A stretch of DNA of 64,000 nucleotides, from contig NZ_JAGE01000001.1 of the NCBI RefSeq assembly GCF_000526495.1, positions 2,074,501-2,138,500 of the forward strand. Direction: 5' to 3'. Positions 40,101 to 47,937 of the stretch are shown piece after piece. The DNA comes from Ruminiclostridium josui JCM 17888 (GTDB lineage Bacteria > Bacillota > Clostridia > Acetivibrionales > DSM-1351). The notes beneath the pieces were generated by a model, which had not been told where the DNA came from, searched no databases, and saw nothing but the letters and a program-made list of their open reading frames with translations. The position numbers were made by a program, and so were the translations under genes. The number at the start of each line of letters is the position of its first letter. Position 1 is the stretch's first letter.

Positions 40101-40639
40101 ACGTAGTAACAGTAACAAATAATGCAGGAAAAGCAGATACTGTAGTAGTAACTGGACTTACCGCGGGAGATATAGTAAAGGTATACAAAGACGAAGCAAC
40201 AAAGACAGCATTAGGAACAGCAACAGTAGCAACAGGAAAAACAGAGGCTACAGTTAGCATAACCCAGTTAGGAACAGAAGCTGGAAAGGTATATGTAACA
40301 GTAACAAGTGCAGGTAAACTGGAAAGTACAAGAACAGAAGTATCATATGCAGCAGAAGAAGTAACTTCTGACCCTAATGCCGATAAAGTCTTAGCTATTA
40401 ATAATACCGGAAACGATCTGGTTGTTGTATATGGTTTAGCGTCAGGAGATGTAGTTAATATTTATGATGTTGAAGAAGGTGGAAAAGCAATTGCTACTTC
40501 AACTGTAGCAGCTAATCAGTCACAGGTTGTAATTACAATATCTCAACTTGGACAAGCAGGTGGAACTTTCTACTTCACAGTTACTAACTCAGGTAAGCGT
40601 GAAAGTAAACGAATAGCAGTTACATTTGCGGCTGAATAA
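37169..40639 (+). CDS. Secreted protein of twelve ~94-residue Ig-like repeats
   Basis: A 1156-aa exported protein. Residues 1-27 are a signal peptide ending ALADG. The rest is about twelve similar ~94-residue modules, each with a DTVxVTGLxAGDxVKVY strand pair, a GTATVATGKTEATVTI strand and a VYVTVTSxGKxES strand; these resemble the beta-sandwich repeats of Bacillus/Paenibacillus S-layer-type proteins. Modules alternate between two types (A and B), making five nearly identical A-B pairs, flanked by one diverged module at each end. No SLH domain, LPXTG or other anchor is present. Role is unknown; a surface-layer component or adhesin is plausible. AAGGAGGT precedes the ATG. Confidence 0.85.
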   Translation: MKSKFRVQSILVAAALFLSTTNVALADGISPKPDEANITVTNNAGIADTVKVTSLSAGDVVRVYSPKTQIGTATVLSGKTEVIVSIPQIGTEAGVVYVSVTNVGSLESDKVEKAYIAEATTTAPEADNITVKNNVTGKSDTVVVTGLEAGDVVKVYRDETVTTTLGTATVASGKTEATVTIQQLGVEEGSVFVTVTSPGKKESTRVEKEYEAEEVTDAIEADVVTVTNNAGKADTVVVTGLTAGDIVKVYKDETTKTALGTATVATGKTEATVSITQLGTEAGKVYVTVTSAGKLESTRTEVSYAEEATTTAPEADNITVKNNVTGKSDTVVVTGLEAGDVVKVYRDETVTTTLGTATVASGKTEATVTIQQLGVEEGSVFVSLTSLGKKESTRVEKEYEAEEVTDAIEADVVTVTNNAGKADTVVVTGLTAGDIVKVYKDETTKTALGTATVATGKTEATVSITQLGTEAGKVYVTVTSAGKLESTRTEVSYAEEATTTAPEADNITVKNNVTGKSDTVVVTGLEAGDVVKVYRDGTVTTTLGTATVATGKTEATVTIQQLGADEGSVFVTVTSPGKKESTRVEKEYEAEEVTDAIEADVVTVTNNAGKADTVVVTGLTAGDIVKVYKDETTKTALGTATVATGKTEATVSITQLGTEAGKVYVTVTSAGKLESTRTEVSYAEEATTTAPEADNITVKNNVTGKADTVVVTGLEAGDVVKVYRDGTVTTTLGTATVATGKTEATVTIQQLGVEEGSVFVTVTSPGKKESTRVEKEYEAEEVTDAIEADVVTVTNNAGKADTVVVTGLTAGDIVKVYKDETTKTALGTATVATGKTEATVSITQLGTEAGKVYVTVTSAGKLESTRTEVSYAEEATTTAPEADNITVKNNVTGKADTVVVTGLEAGDVVKVYRDGTVTTTLGTATVATGKTEATVTIQQLGVEEGSVFVTVTSPGKKESTRVEKEYEAEEVTDAIEADVVTVTNNAGKADTVVVTGLTAGDIVKVYKDEATKTALGTATVATGKTEATVSITQLGTEAGKVYVTVTSAGKLESTRTEVSYAAEEVTSDPNADKVLAINNTGNDLVVVYGLASGDVVNIYDVEEGGKAIATSTVAANQSQVVITISQLGQAGGTFYFTVTNSGKRESKRIAVTFAAE
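37523..40357 (+). repeat. Five tandem 567-bp repeats within the surface-protein gene
   Basis: Units begin at 37523, 38090, 38657, 39224 and 39791, each exactly 567 bp (189 codons). DNA identity between neighbours is very high, and synonymous positions are also conserved. Units 4 and 5 differ at only a few bases. Unit 2 has a distinct short patch (SLTSLGKKES for the usual VTSPGKKES region). This indicates recent duplication or gene conversion, and copy number is likely to vary between strains. Confidence 0.97.
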
Positions 40640-40656
40640 AATATAATAGCTGATAG

Positions 40657-40698
40657 GAAGCTGTACACTAATCAATTGGTGTACAGCTTTTTTATTTT
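40657..40698 (+). terminator. Terminator after the repeat-protein gene
   Basis: AAGCTGTACACTA (40658-40670) pairs with TGGTGTACAGCTT (40677-40689, one G-U), followed by TTTTTATTTT. It is a strong terminator. Confidence 0.88.
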
Positions 40699-40735
40699 GT
40701 AATGTGACATTAACATTACAAAATATACAATCTTA

Positions 40736-40763
40736 TAAAATCAAATCTTAAAATTGCCGATAA
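40736..40763 (+). promoter_or_regulatory. SigD-like promoter before the FN3-SLH gene
   Basis: TAAA (40736-40739) and GCCGATAA (40756-40763) are 16 bases apart, an almost perfect match to the SigD/FliA consensus. Start of transcription would be about 40770, 28 bases before the TTG start. It is the best of the SigD-like elements here. Confidence 0.65.
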
Positions 40764-40797
40764 AAAATAATAAAAGAAATTCTTGGGGGTATATGTT

Positions 40798-43146
40798 TTG
40801 ATTTCTAACAGGGGAAAAAAATATCACAAAATTAAACACAATTCTAAGTTAGCAATAATACTTGCAGTAGCGATATTAATTCAAAGTCTTGTTGTATTGA
40901 ATACTGCAGCTGCTACAGTAAAATCAAATATTACCGCAGTAATACATAGCATAAACGTGGTTACCCTCAATTGGAACGACTATTTATCCAATGAGATAAA
41001 TTATTACTTGGAGCGCAGTCAGGATGGCGGGATATTTTATACAGTATCATATTCTGCGGCAAACCTTACAACTTTTACAGACAGTTCGGTTCAACCAGGG
41101 CATATTTATACTTACAGGGTAAAAGTTCTGGACTCAGAATACAAAACATATGTGTATACTGATGAGATTTCAATCCGTACAGATGAAGTTGCAAGGCCAG
41201 ATTCATTGACCACAACAACTATTTCATCAAATCAGATAGATTTAAAATGGACGTATCCTGAAGGGAAAATAAGCAATACCATAATAGAGAGAAGAACGGA
41301 AGGTTCCACCTCCTGGTCAGAAGTAGCCAGAGTGCCCGCAGGTCAAAATACCTATAGCGATAAAGCAATAGCTGCGGGTATAAAGTATTATTATAAGGTC
41401 AGGTCGTATTCAACGGATTATATAAAATCTTCTGCATACCCTGATGAATATGAAGGTAGCAGTGCAGTTTCAATGCTGCCTAGACCGTCAAACCTGTCTG
41501 GTTTTGCTTTGTCGGGATATAAAATACAGCTTAAATGGCAGGATGTATCTTTTGAAACGGCATATATTATTGAAAGGAGAGCAGCAAACGAAGGTGATTT
41601 CATAGAAGTTGCTGTTTTACCTCAGAATACAACTAGCTATATTGATAACGTTGCACATGAAAATACCATATACAGTTATAGAATCAAGGCATTAACAGGT
41701 GTTACTAGCTCTGAGTATTCAGATGTCCTAAATGTAGCTAGTACATATCTAAAGCCTCCTTCATGGCTTACAGCCTTCAGTGTAGATGGTAAAAAAATTA
41801 GCTTGTCATGGCAGGATTTGACTACAAACGAAACAGGCTTTGAAATCTGGAGAAAGGCTCCCAATGAAACAGACTACACATTGTATGACACAATGGGGAG
41901 AAATGCAAACAGTTATATTGATTTGAATGTATCTCCACAATCAAACTATTCTTACAAGGTAAGGGCGAAAATTAATGATAATGAAGTGTATTCCGATTTT
42001 TCAAATGAGGCAGGTGCATTGACAACTCCTCTGAGTCCTCCTGCGAACTTGTCATTTAACATTATAAGCAAAACAGAGGTTGAACTTACATGGGACGATA
42101 CCAGTAGCATGGAGGCTGGATTCATAGTAGAGAAAAAGATTGGTCTACTGTCACAGTGGTATCAGATTTCACAGCTTGAACCTAATACAACAAAATATAA
42201 TGATAAATGGATTAGTAGCACAGAGCCTACATTTTACAGAATTAAGGCTTTTGACAGGTCAACTGCTGTCAGCTATAGCAATGAGGTGCAGTTGTCATTG
42301 GATGCTCCGGAAGCACCGAGCAATTTACAAGCATCGGTTATATCAACTAATGACGTAAAACTAACGTGGAAGGACAATTCTTCTACTGAAGAAGGATTCA
42401 TTATAGAGGCAAAACAGTTATATCTTTTTAAGGAAATAGGCAGAGTTGATTCCAATGTGACTACTTTTATATATCACGATGCAGTACCAGGTAAAACAAT
42501 GACATACAGAATCAGAGCTGTAAAGGGCTTGGTTCAGAGTAACCCGTCAAATGAAGTTGCCACAGCTACATTGGTGAATAATACATATAGTGATTTGAAG
42601 TCTGTAAGCTGGGCTGTTGAGGCAATCAATAACCTTGCAAGCAGAAATGTATTTGACTCTACCAGCAATAGATTTAATCCTAATCAGTCTATTAGCAGAG
42701 GTGAATACTGTGCCATTCTTGTTAGAAGTCTTGGTATGGAAAAAGCAGTTGCAGGAAGGTTTGCAGATGTTACTGCAAAACATAAATATTATAAAGAAAT
42801 TATGGCAGCAGAATACTTCGGCATAATAAGCAAGGATAAATATAACAAGCTTTATCCAGATAAGCTGATAACAAGAGAACAAGCAGCGGTAATGTTGGCT
42901 TTGGCTCTGAAAATAAAGGGAACTCCATTACCCCAAAAAGACAGCAGTACTTTGAAGCAGTTTGCTGACTTTAAGTCGATTTCGGACGCATCTTCCAGAA
43001 ATATAGCAGCTGTATGTGGGGCAGGTATTATTTCGGGAAGAAAAATAAATGGAAAGGTTTATTTACAACCCTCCAATAATGTCACAAGAGCAGAAGCCGC
43101 ACTAATGTCCTATAAGGGATTAATATATAATCAGAGTAATCAATAA
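40798..43146 (+). CDS. Cell-surface protein with FN3-like repeats and three SLH domains
   Basis: A 782-aa exported protein from TTG 40798, eight bases after GGGGG; the in-frame TTG 40783 overlaps that ribosome binding site. A basic N-terminus precedes a signal helix (LAIILAVAILIQSLVVL, about 20-36). Six fibronectin type III-like modules follow (about 42-590), each with a W- or L-x-W strand (VTLNWND, IDLKWTY, IQLKWQD, ISLSWQD, VELTWDD, VKLTWKD). The C-terminal ~190 residues are three S-layer homology domains, with NQSISRGEYCAILVRSLG, DKLITREQAAVMLALAL and NNVTRAEAALMSYKG. SLH domains bind pyruvylated wall polymer. The next gene follows after 21 bases. Confidence 0.88.
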   Translation: MISNRGKKYHKIKHNSKLAIILAVAILIQSLVVLNTAAATVKSNITAVIHSINVVTLNWNDYLSNEINYYLERSQDGGIFYTVSYSAANLTTFTDSSVQPGHIYTYRVKVLDSEYKTYVYTDEISIRTDEVARPDSLTTTTISSNQIDLKWTYPEGKISNTIIERRTEGSTSWSEVARVPAGQNTYSDKAIAAGIKYYYKVRSYSTDYIKSSAYPDEYEGSSAVSMLPRPSNLSGFALSGYKIQLKWQDVSFETAYIIERRAANEGDFIEVAVLPQNTTSYIDNVAHENTIYSYRIKALTGVTSSEYSDVLNVASTYLKPPSWLTAFSVDGKKISLSWQDLTTNETGFEIWRKAPNETDYTLYDTMGRNANSYIDLNVSPQSNYSYKVRAKINDNEVYSDFSNEAGALTTPLSPPANLSFNIISKTEVELTWDDTSSMEAGFIVEKKIGLLSQWYQISQLEPNTTKYNDKWISSTEPTFYRIKAFDRSTAVSYSNEVQLSLDAPEAPSNLQASVISTNDVKLTWKDNSSTEEGFIIEAKQLYLFKEIGRVDSNVTTFIYHDAVPGKTMTYRIRAVKGLVQSNPSNEVATATLVNNTYSDLKSVSWAVEAINNLASRNVFDSTSNRFNPNQSISRGEYCAILVRSLGMEKAVAGRFADVTAKHKYYKEIMAAEYFGIISKDKYNKLYPDKLITREQAAVMLALALKIKGTPLPQKDSSTLKQFADFKSISDASSRNIAAVCGAGIISGRKINGKVYLQPSNNVTRAEAALMSYKGLIYNQSNQ

Positions 43147-43167
43147 ATAAAGAGAAGGAGCAAGTTA

Positions 43168-45666
43168 ATGAAACGATATGCAAATAAAATATCTTTGATG
43201 CTTGCAGTAATATGTTTTATGGTTATCCCTTTGTCTGCATTTGCAGCTACGGGAGCATCATATTCTAACTACACAGGTTCATTGCTTACCAAGTGGAAAA
43301 ATAACGGTGTCTTGGATAAGAGCTACTCAAGTCTGGATTTAGACAAGCCTATTGAGAAAATTGACTTTATTAAAATGCTCAACGCAATATTGAAGTCATC
43401 AAAAAAGGCTGACATAAATTTCATAGACGTACCTAAGAATTCATGGTATGGACAGGAGATAGCAAAGGCTGTGGCATGCGGATATATTTCAGCAAAGGAA
43501 AATACTAAATTTTATCCCTTTTCTTTAATGACCAGAGTAGAGGCTGCAGAGATGTCTGCATATGTTTTTGGACTTGAACTTAAGAACGAGAAAATACTAA
43601 GTAAGATAACTGATGGTAAGGCTCTTGAAAAGAAACAGTTAAATGATTTAGCTGCGGTAATTGAAAAAGGGGGACTTACCGAGGTCGCTGCTGGAAGGTA
43701 TGCACCGACAGGAGTACTAAAGCTAAAAGATGCATTAATTATGCTGGATAAATGTGTTGGGCAGATTGCGCTTAAGTCGGGAGCCATAACTACTAATGTT
43801 GCAGGAAATTTGTTTATCAGTGCTGGAGCTGTTACCTTAAGAAATATTTCCGTTTCTGGAGATTTAATTATCGGTGAGGGTGTAGGCGACCAAGTTATTA
43901 CTCTAGAAAGCGTAAAGTTGTCAGGAAGGCTTATAGTAAGAGGTGGAGGGCCTAACAACGGAGTACTTATTAAGAATTCCCAGATAGGTGAAACTCTTAC
44001 CGTTGAAAAAAGTGAAGGTAACGTATATATAAGAGTGGTTGGAAGTACAACCATTAAGCAGGCATATTTAAAATCTGGATGTACCCTTGAGGAAGGTTAC
44101 ATGACAAGCGGCGACGGATTCGAAAATATTACCGCCATGCATGGGGCCTTTGAAAGCCAGAATGCTATACTCAAAGGTGATTTCAAAAATATATTAGCTG
44201 AAGACAGTAACTTGAATATTAAGTTAAGCGGTAACGCTGATAATGTTAGCATAACCAAAGAAAGTCAAGGAATTTTTTCTCTTTTGTCTGGAACGGTTAA
44301 GACCATTAATGCGGATGTAATTAAAAAACAAATTGAATTTTTGGGCGGAAAAGTTACGACTTTGAATATTTCAAAAGAAGCCAAAGGGAATAAAATAACC
44401 TTAGACGGCTCAGCGGAAATCAATGCTGCAAACATTGAAAGTACCACTGAAATTTTCTTTAAAAATGGAACTGTAACATCTTTAGTGTTGGATGCAAATT
44501 CCCAAGGTTCATATATAAACATGATGAGCGGTTCGTATATAGGAAACCTTATTATTATGGCAGATGCTGAAATAACTGGATATGGTAAAATTAATAGTGC
44601 ATATTCCTATGCAAACAACGTTAAAATGGGGATTACACCATCATTTTACTCATATAAGTATGTATCCGGTTGGGATCCGAATGATCCTTTCTTGCCAAGT
44701 GTTAATATTAGTGTATCGGGTGCAGCTGATGACAGTATAACTCTGCAGGAAGGGAAGTCAATTGACTTGTATAAAGACTTAGGCTTGTCTGTATCACCTG
44801 ATAAGAGTACAGTAGGATTCGTATCACTAAATAGCAGTGTTGCCACTGTAACTGATAAAGGTGTGATAACAGCAATTGCAGCCGGATTCGCTAAAATATA
44901 CATAACTGGACAGTACTCTGGCTTTACCAGTGGTATAAAACGAATAGACGTAAATGTGACACCGGGTAATATTACACTTCCGGGAAGTGTGGAAATAAGT
45001 CCTGCAACAGGTGAAGCAGCGACAGTTAAGGACTTTGAAATAACATATACTTTAAATGATGATTTTTCAAACGGTACAGTTACTTTCTGGCTGCCGGAAG
45101 GATTCCCTGCATTTGAATCTGATACAGTAAAGATAGGAAATGGTGCAGAGGTAACCTTGAATTCATCCCAGAGACTTAATGTCAGAACTCTGTCTTTTAC
45201 AAATCTTAATTTGAGCAAGGGACAGAAGATAGTTGTAAAGCTCAAGAATAAAACGGTACCTCAAGGAGGAGAATACGTATTTAGTGTTGTTGCAGATGCC
45301 GATGGAACAGGACCAAAGCTGCCGACATCAGGTCAGGATGAGCGAGTAGTATTTGCTTCAGATAAACTGAAAACACTCTTGGAGACCACAAATTACACAT
45401 TATCTGACTATGATTCCGAAACCGGAACTGTAAGCTTCACAAAACTGTCATTTGCAGGATTTACAGGGGCTACTAAATGGCTTATAGCTGTTCAAGACGA
45501 AGAATTTATACGTCCTGGCTATGATGATACAGTTTCAGGAACAGAATATACTGTAGGAAGTGCTATAACCATTGCTCCAAACCAGCATCTGATGCTGGCG
45601 GCAGTTGATGGGGATAGTACCATAGGATACAAGGTTAAGGCTTTTATTGATATTAAGGTTAACTGA
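43168..45666 (+). CDS. Cell-surface protein: SLH domains, beta-helix-like region and Big2-type domain
   Basis: An 832-aa exported protein. Signal peptide 1-27 (ends SAFAATG). SLH-type modules occupy about 35-195 (FIDVPKNSWYGQEIAKAV, PFSLMTRVEAAEMSAYVFGL). A long stretch of short beta repeats (about 200-490) includes NLFISAGAVTLRNISVSGDL and LIIGEG, resembling right-handed beta-helix or polymer-forming folds. A bacterial Ig-like (Big2) domain follows (about 510-590, SVATVTDKGVITAIAAGFAKIYI), then a ~230-residue C-terminal part I do not recognise. It is co-transcribed with the FN3-SLH gene 21 bases upstream and ends in a terminator. Function unknown; wall-anchored by SLH. Confidence 0.85.
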   Translation: MKRYANKISLMLAVICFMVIPLSAFAATGASYSNYTGSLLTKWKNNGVLDKSYSSLDLDKPIEKIDFIKMLNAILKSSKKADINFIDVPKNSWYGQEIAKAVACGYISAKENTKFYPFSLMTRVEAAEMSAYVFGLELKNEKILSKITDGKALEKKQLNDLAAVIEKGGLTEVAAGRYAPTGVLKLKDALIMLDKCVGQIALKSGAITTNVAGNLFISAGAVTLRNISVSGDLIIGEGVGDQVITLESVKLSGRLIVRGGGPNNGVLIKNSQIGETLTVEKSEGNVYIRVVGSTTIKQAYLKSGCTLEEGYMTSGDGFENITAMHGAFESQNAILKGDFKNILAEDSNLNIKLSGNADNVSITKESQGIFSLLSGTVKTINADVIKKQIEFLGGKVTTLNISKEAKGNKITLDGSAEINAANIESTTEIFFKNGTVTSLVLDANSQGSYINMMSGSYIGNLIIMADAEITGYGKINSAYSYANNVKMGITPSFYSYKYVSGWDPNDPFLPSVNISVSGAADDSITLQEGKSIDLYKDLGLSVSPDKSTVGFVSLNSSVATVTDKGVITAIAAGFAKIYITGQYSGFTSGIKRIDVNVTPGNITLPGSVEISPATGEAATVKDFEITYTLNDDFSNGTVTFWLPEGFPAFESDTVKIGNGAEVTLNSSQRLNVRTLSFTNLNLSKGQKIVVKLKNKTVPQGGEYVFSVVADADGTGPKLPTSGQDERVVFASDKLKTLLETTNYTLSDYDSETGTVSFTKLSFAGFTGATKWLIAVQDEEFIRPGYDDTVSGTEYTVGSAITIAPNQHLMLAAVDGDSTIGYKVKAFIDIKVN

Positions 45667-45701
45667 GATTTGTAGAAAAATAGATGTATAGTCACAATTT
45701 T

Positions 45702-45743
45702 AAAGACCAATTCAAACAAAACGTTTGGGTTGGTCTTTTTTGA
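45702..45743 (+). terminator. Terminator after the SLH operon
   Basis: AAAGACCAA plus TTCAAAC (45702-45717) pairs with GTTTGGGTTGGTCTTT (45723-45738), followed by TTT. It ends the 40798-45666 operon just before the insertion sequence. Confidence 0.88.
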
Positions 45744-45786
45744 TGGGATTAATGGTGGGTAGTGGAAGGTATACTTTTAAGATTTT

Positions 45787-45813
45787 GACGCTGTAAATAA
45801 TTTTGTGTATGAA
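45787..45813 (+). repeat. Left terminal inverted repeat of the IS256 element
   Basis: 27 bases starting GACGCTGTAAATAATTTT, identical in reverse complement to 47326-47352. Beyond base 27 the two ends diverge. Confidence 0.95.
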
Positions 45814-45876
45814 ACATAGGAAATACTCTTTTATGGTTAAAAGAATTTAAGTATTAACCAGAGAGGAGTATTTTTT

Positions 45877-47094
45877 ATGAGTGTATTATCAAAAGAGTTA
45901 GTACAGAAAATAATTGCGGAGAATGATTTTAAAAATCCCGGAGAAATAATCTCCTTTTTAAAGGAGGTATTTAAAGATGTTCTTCAGGAAATGCTTGAAG
46001 TCGAAATGGATGTTTCTCTTGGGTATTCCCGAGATGAGTCAAGACATAAAATTACCGACAACAGTAGAAACGGTTACTCAACAAAAAAACTAAAGAGTGA
46101 ATTCGGTCCTGTACAGATTGATATTCCAAGGGACAGAAAAGGTGAATTTGAGCCTAAAATAGTTCCCAAGTACAAAAGGGATGTATCAGGAATTGAGGAT
46201 AAGGTGATTTCTCTTTATGCCCGAGGCATGTCTACCAGAGATATTCACGATCAGGTTAAAGCGCTTTATGGAATAGATATTTCTGCTGAAATGGTTAGTA
46301 AAATAACTGAAAGAATCCTTCCTGAAATAAAAGAATGGCAAGGTAGGCCCCTTGAGGCTATCTATCCTTTTGTATTTATGGATGCTATCCATTACAAGGT
46401 AAGAACTGATGGACAAATAGTAAATAGAGCTGCTTATGTTGTTATGGGTGTAGATATTTCAGGTAAGAAAGATATCCTTGGAATATGGATTGGAGAGAAC
46501 GAATCCTCCAAGTTCTGGTTAGGTGTGTTAAATGACCTTAAAAACAGAGGTATAGAAGATGTACTCATATTCTGTGTGGACGGACTTACAGGGCTCAAAG
46601 AAGCTATTGCAGCTGCTTTTCCAAAGTCAGAAATTCAAAGGTGTATAATTCATCAACTAAGAAACTCATTTAAATATGTTTCATATAAGGATTTGAAGGC
46701 TTTTTCAAAGGATTTTAAAACTGTCTACACAAGCCCCAGTGAAGAAATAGCATTAAACCGGTTTGAAGACCTGAAAAACAAATGGGGCAAGGATTATCCA
46801 TATGCATTTAAAAGTTGGGAAAACAATTGGGAAGTTTTATCACCATATTACAAGTTCCCAGAGCAGATAAGAAAAATAATATATACAACCAATATAATTG
46901 AAGGATTGCATCGGCAGTTCAGAAAAGTTACTAAGACAAAATCCGTTTTTCCTTATGATACTTCTCTTGAAAAGATGCTTTATTTGGCATCAATGAATGT
47001 AATAAAAAAATGGACTCAACGATACCGGAATTGGGATCAGGTCATGAGTCAATTAATGATTATGTACGATGGGAGACTGGATAACTATATTTAA
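45877..47094 (+). CDS. IS256-family (mutator-type) transposase
   Basis: A 405-aa DDE transposase, full length. Catalytic Asp residues are in FVFMDAIHYKVR (about 164-175) and CVDGLTGLKEAI (about 230-241). The catalytic Glu is likely in TNIIEGLHRQFRKVTK (about 340-355), with the family CIIHQLRNSFKYV segment between. The N-terminal part (1-130) is the usual helix-rich DNA-binding region with YARGMSTRDI. GAGAGGAG precedes ATG 45877. No frameshift is visible. Confidence 0.95.
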   Translation: MSVLSKELVQKIIAENDFKNPGEIISFLKEVFKDVLQEMLEVEMDVSLGYSRDESRHKITDNSRNGYSTKKLKSEFGPVQIDIPRDRKGEFEPKIVPKYKRDVSGIEDKVISLYARGMSTRDIHDQVKALYGIDISAEMVSKITERILPEIKEWQGRPLEAIYPFVFMDAIHYKVRTDGQIVNRAAYVVMGVDISGKKDILGIWIGENESSKFWLGVLNDLKNRGIEDVLIFCVDGLTGLKEAIAAAFPKSEIQRCIIHQLRNSFKYVSYKDLKAFSKDFKTVYTSPSEEIALNRFEDLKNKWGKDYPYAFKSWENNWEVLSPYYKFPEQIRKIIYTTNIIEGLHRQFRKVTKTKSVFPYDTSLEKMLYLASMNVIKKWTQRYRNWDQVMSQLMIMYDGRLDNYI

Positions 47095-47325
47095 AACATA
47101 GAGCAAAGCCCCCACCGCCCTGAAGGGCTCGTCCTCATTGCCGGACGGGCTAGACCTTCAAAATACAGGTATAAGCATAGAAATACCATTATTAAATAAT
47201 TATTGCCAGATTTAATCTAAATAATGCATAAAAATAGAATAATCTGGCAATAATTTGAGATATAACATTAAATTTTTGAGAGTTAATACTTTGGAAATAC
47301 TTAGCCATCATTGAGTTTGAAAGGC

Positions 47326-47352
47326 TTCATACACAAAATTATTTACAGCGTC
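47326..47352 (-). repeat. Right terminal inverted repeat of the IS256 element
   Basis: 27 bases ending ...ATTTACAGCGTC, the exact reverse complement of 45787-45813. Confidence 0.95.
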
Positions 47353-47374
47353 TTTAATTCAACTGTACAGGTAT

Positions 47375-47550
47375 CTATAAAGACATTGTATCCACAGCCC
47401 AATCAACCTCGACTTCTTCACCAACTTTATATTTTTGTGCATGGAGATTTTGTTGTTTAGTGTACATTATTCCTTCAGGATGCTCTTTCTTGTATTCTTT
47501 CCATAAGAACATAAGCGTGACATTCTTTTTCTTTCTGTTTGTCGGTCTTA
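47375..47550 (-). pseudogene. IS21-family transposase (IstA) remnant
   Basis: On the minus strand a frame of about 58 codons reads RPTNRKKKNVTLMFLWKEYK, then KEHPEGIMYTKQQN, then KVGEEVEVDWAVDTMSL and a stop at 47375. The first part resembles IstA from IS21-type elements (RPxRKxxTLxLLWxEY) and the second the start of its catalytic domain (xGEExxVDWAGDT). The two parts are joined without the ~25 residues that normally lie between, so this is an internally deleted fragment with no start, C-terminus or IstB. It borders the IS256 element. Confidence 0.6.
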
Positions 47551-47553
47551 TAC

Positions 47554-47727
47554 TTACTTTGAACTGCCTTTTATAAACACTAATGCAGATCCAATTGCAA
47601 CACTAATTGAAAACCACAGTACAAAACTATTTGTAAAAAAACCGATAAAAATACCGATTACTATACAGAGTGGCAGTAATAAAAAAATCATATTGTTAGT
47701 TTTTTTATTAGATATCTTTTTACTCAT
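47554..47727 (-). CDS. Small membrane protein (57 aa), function unknown
   Basis: ATG at 47725-47727 (minus) follows a clear GGGAGGATA ribosome binding site. The product begins MSKKISNKKTNN, then has two hydrophobic segments (about 13-31 and 35-51) separated by TNS, with Gly/Ile-rich helices, and ends KGSSK. Such small glycine-zipper-like membrane proteins are common in Firmicutes and have no known role. It lies between IS21 debris and the lanthipeptide locus. The strong ribosome binding site makes it likely real. Confidence 0.6.
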   Translation of the reverse strand: MSKKISNKKTNNMIFLLLPLCIVIGIFIGFFTNSFVLWFSISVAIGSALVFIKGSSK

Positions 47728-47937
47728 AAATATATCCTCCCTTTCACTTCGCTCAAGGCATAAAACATAATGAAAGTGCTTTCGAGCATAAATTTTATTT
47801 AATTAAGCAATCTCATATAAAAGCTTGGTATTCGGTCATTGCTGTATCTCAGAATAGTCTCAATCGCTAGTTGTTTTTATTAGCCTTATTTCTCAAATCA
47901 TCAAAAAAATTCTCTTTAATATTGTTAGAGTATTGCT

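Larger units (their letters stand above)
45787..47352 (+). mobile_element. Complete IS256-family insertion sequence (1566 bp)
   Basis: A single transposase gene is bracketed by 27-bp perfect inverted repeats at 45787-45813 and 47326-47352 (ends GACGCTGTAA...). The right arm (47095-47325) is non-coding and holds two hairpins: a GC-rich one (about 47121-47159, GCTCGTCC with GGACGGGC) and a 13-bp stem TTATTGCCAGATT/AATCTGGCAATAA (47200-47212 with 47241-47253). The flanks do not show an 8-9 bp target duplication. The element could still be mobile, as gene and ends are intact. Confidence 0.92.

Noticed and set aside
37429-40260. 943-codon open frame on the minus strand across the repeat array
   Set aside because: It is antisense to the repeat protein and follows its 567-bp periodicity. 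The plus frame has a signal peptide, ribosome binding site and promoter; the minus frame has none of these and is a composition artefact.
37523-40357. Repeat array considered as CRISPR or satellite DNA
   Set aside because: Units are 567 bp, contiguous without spacers, and exactly in frame with a secreted protein.
45779-47361. Target-site duplication flanking the IS256 element
   Set aside because: The 8-9 bases on the left (ending AAGATTTT) and right (TTTAATTC) do not match in direct orientation.
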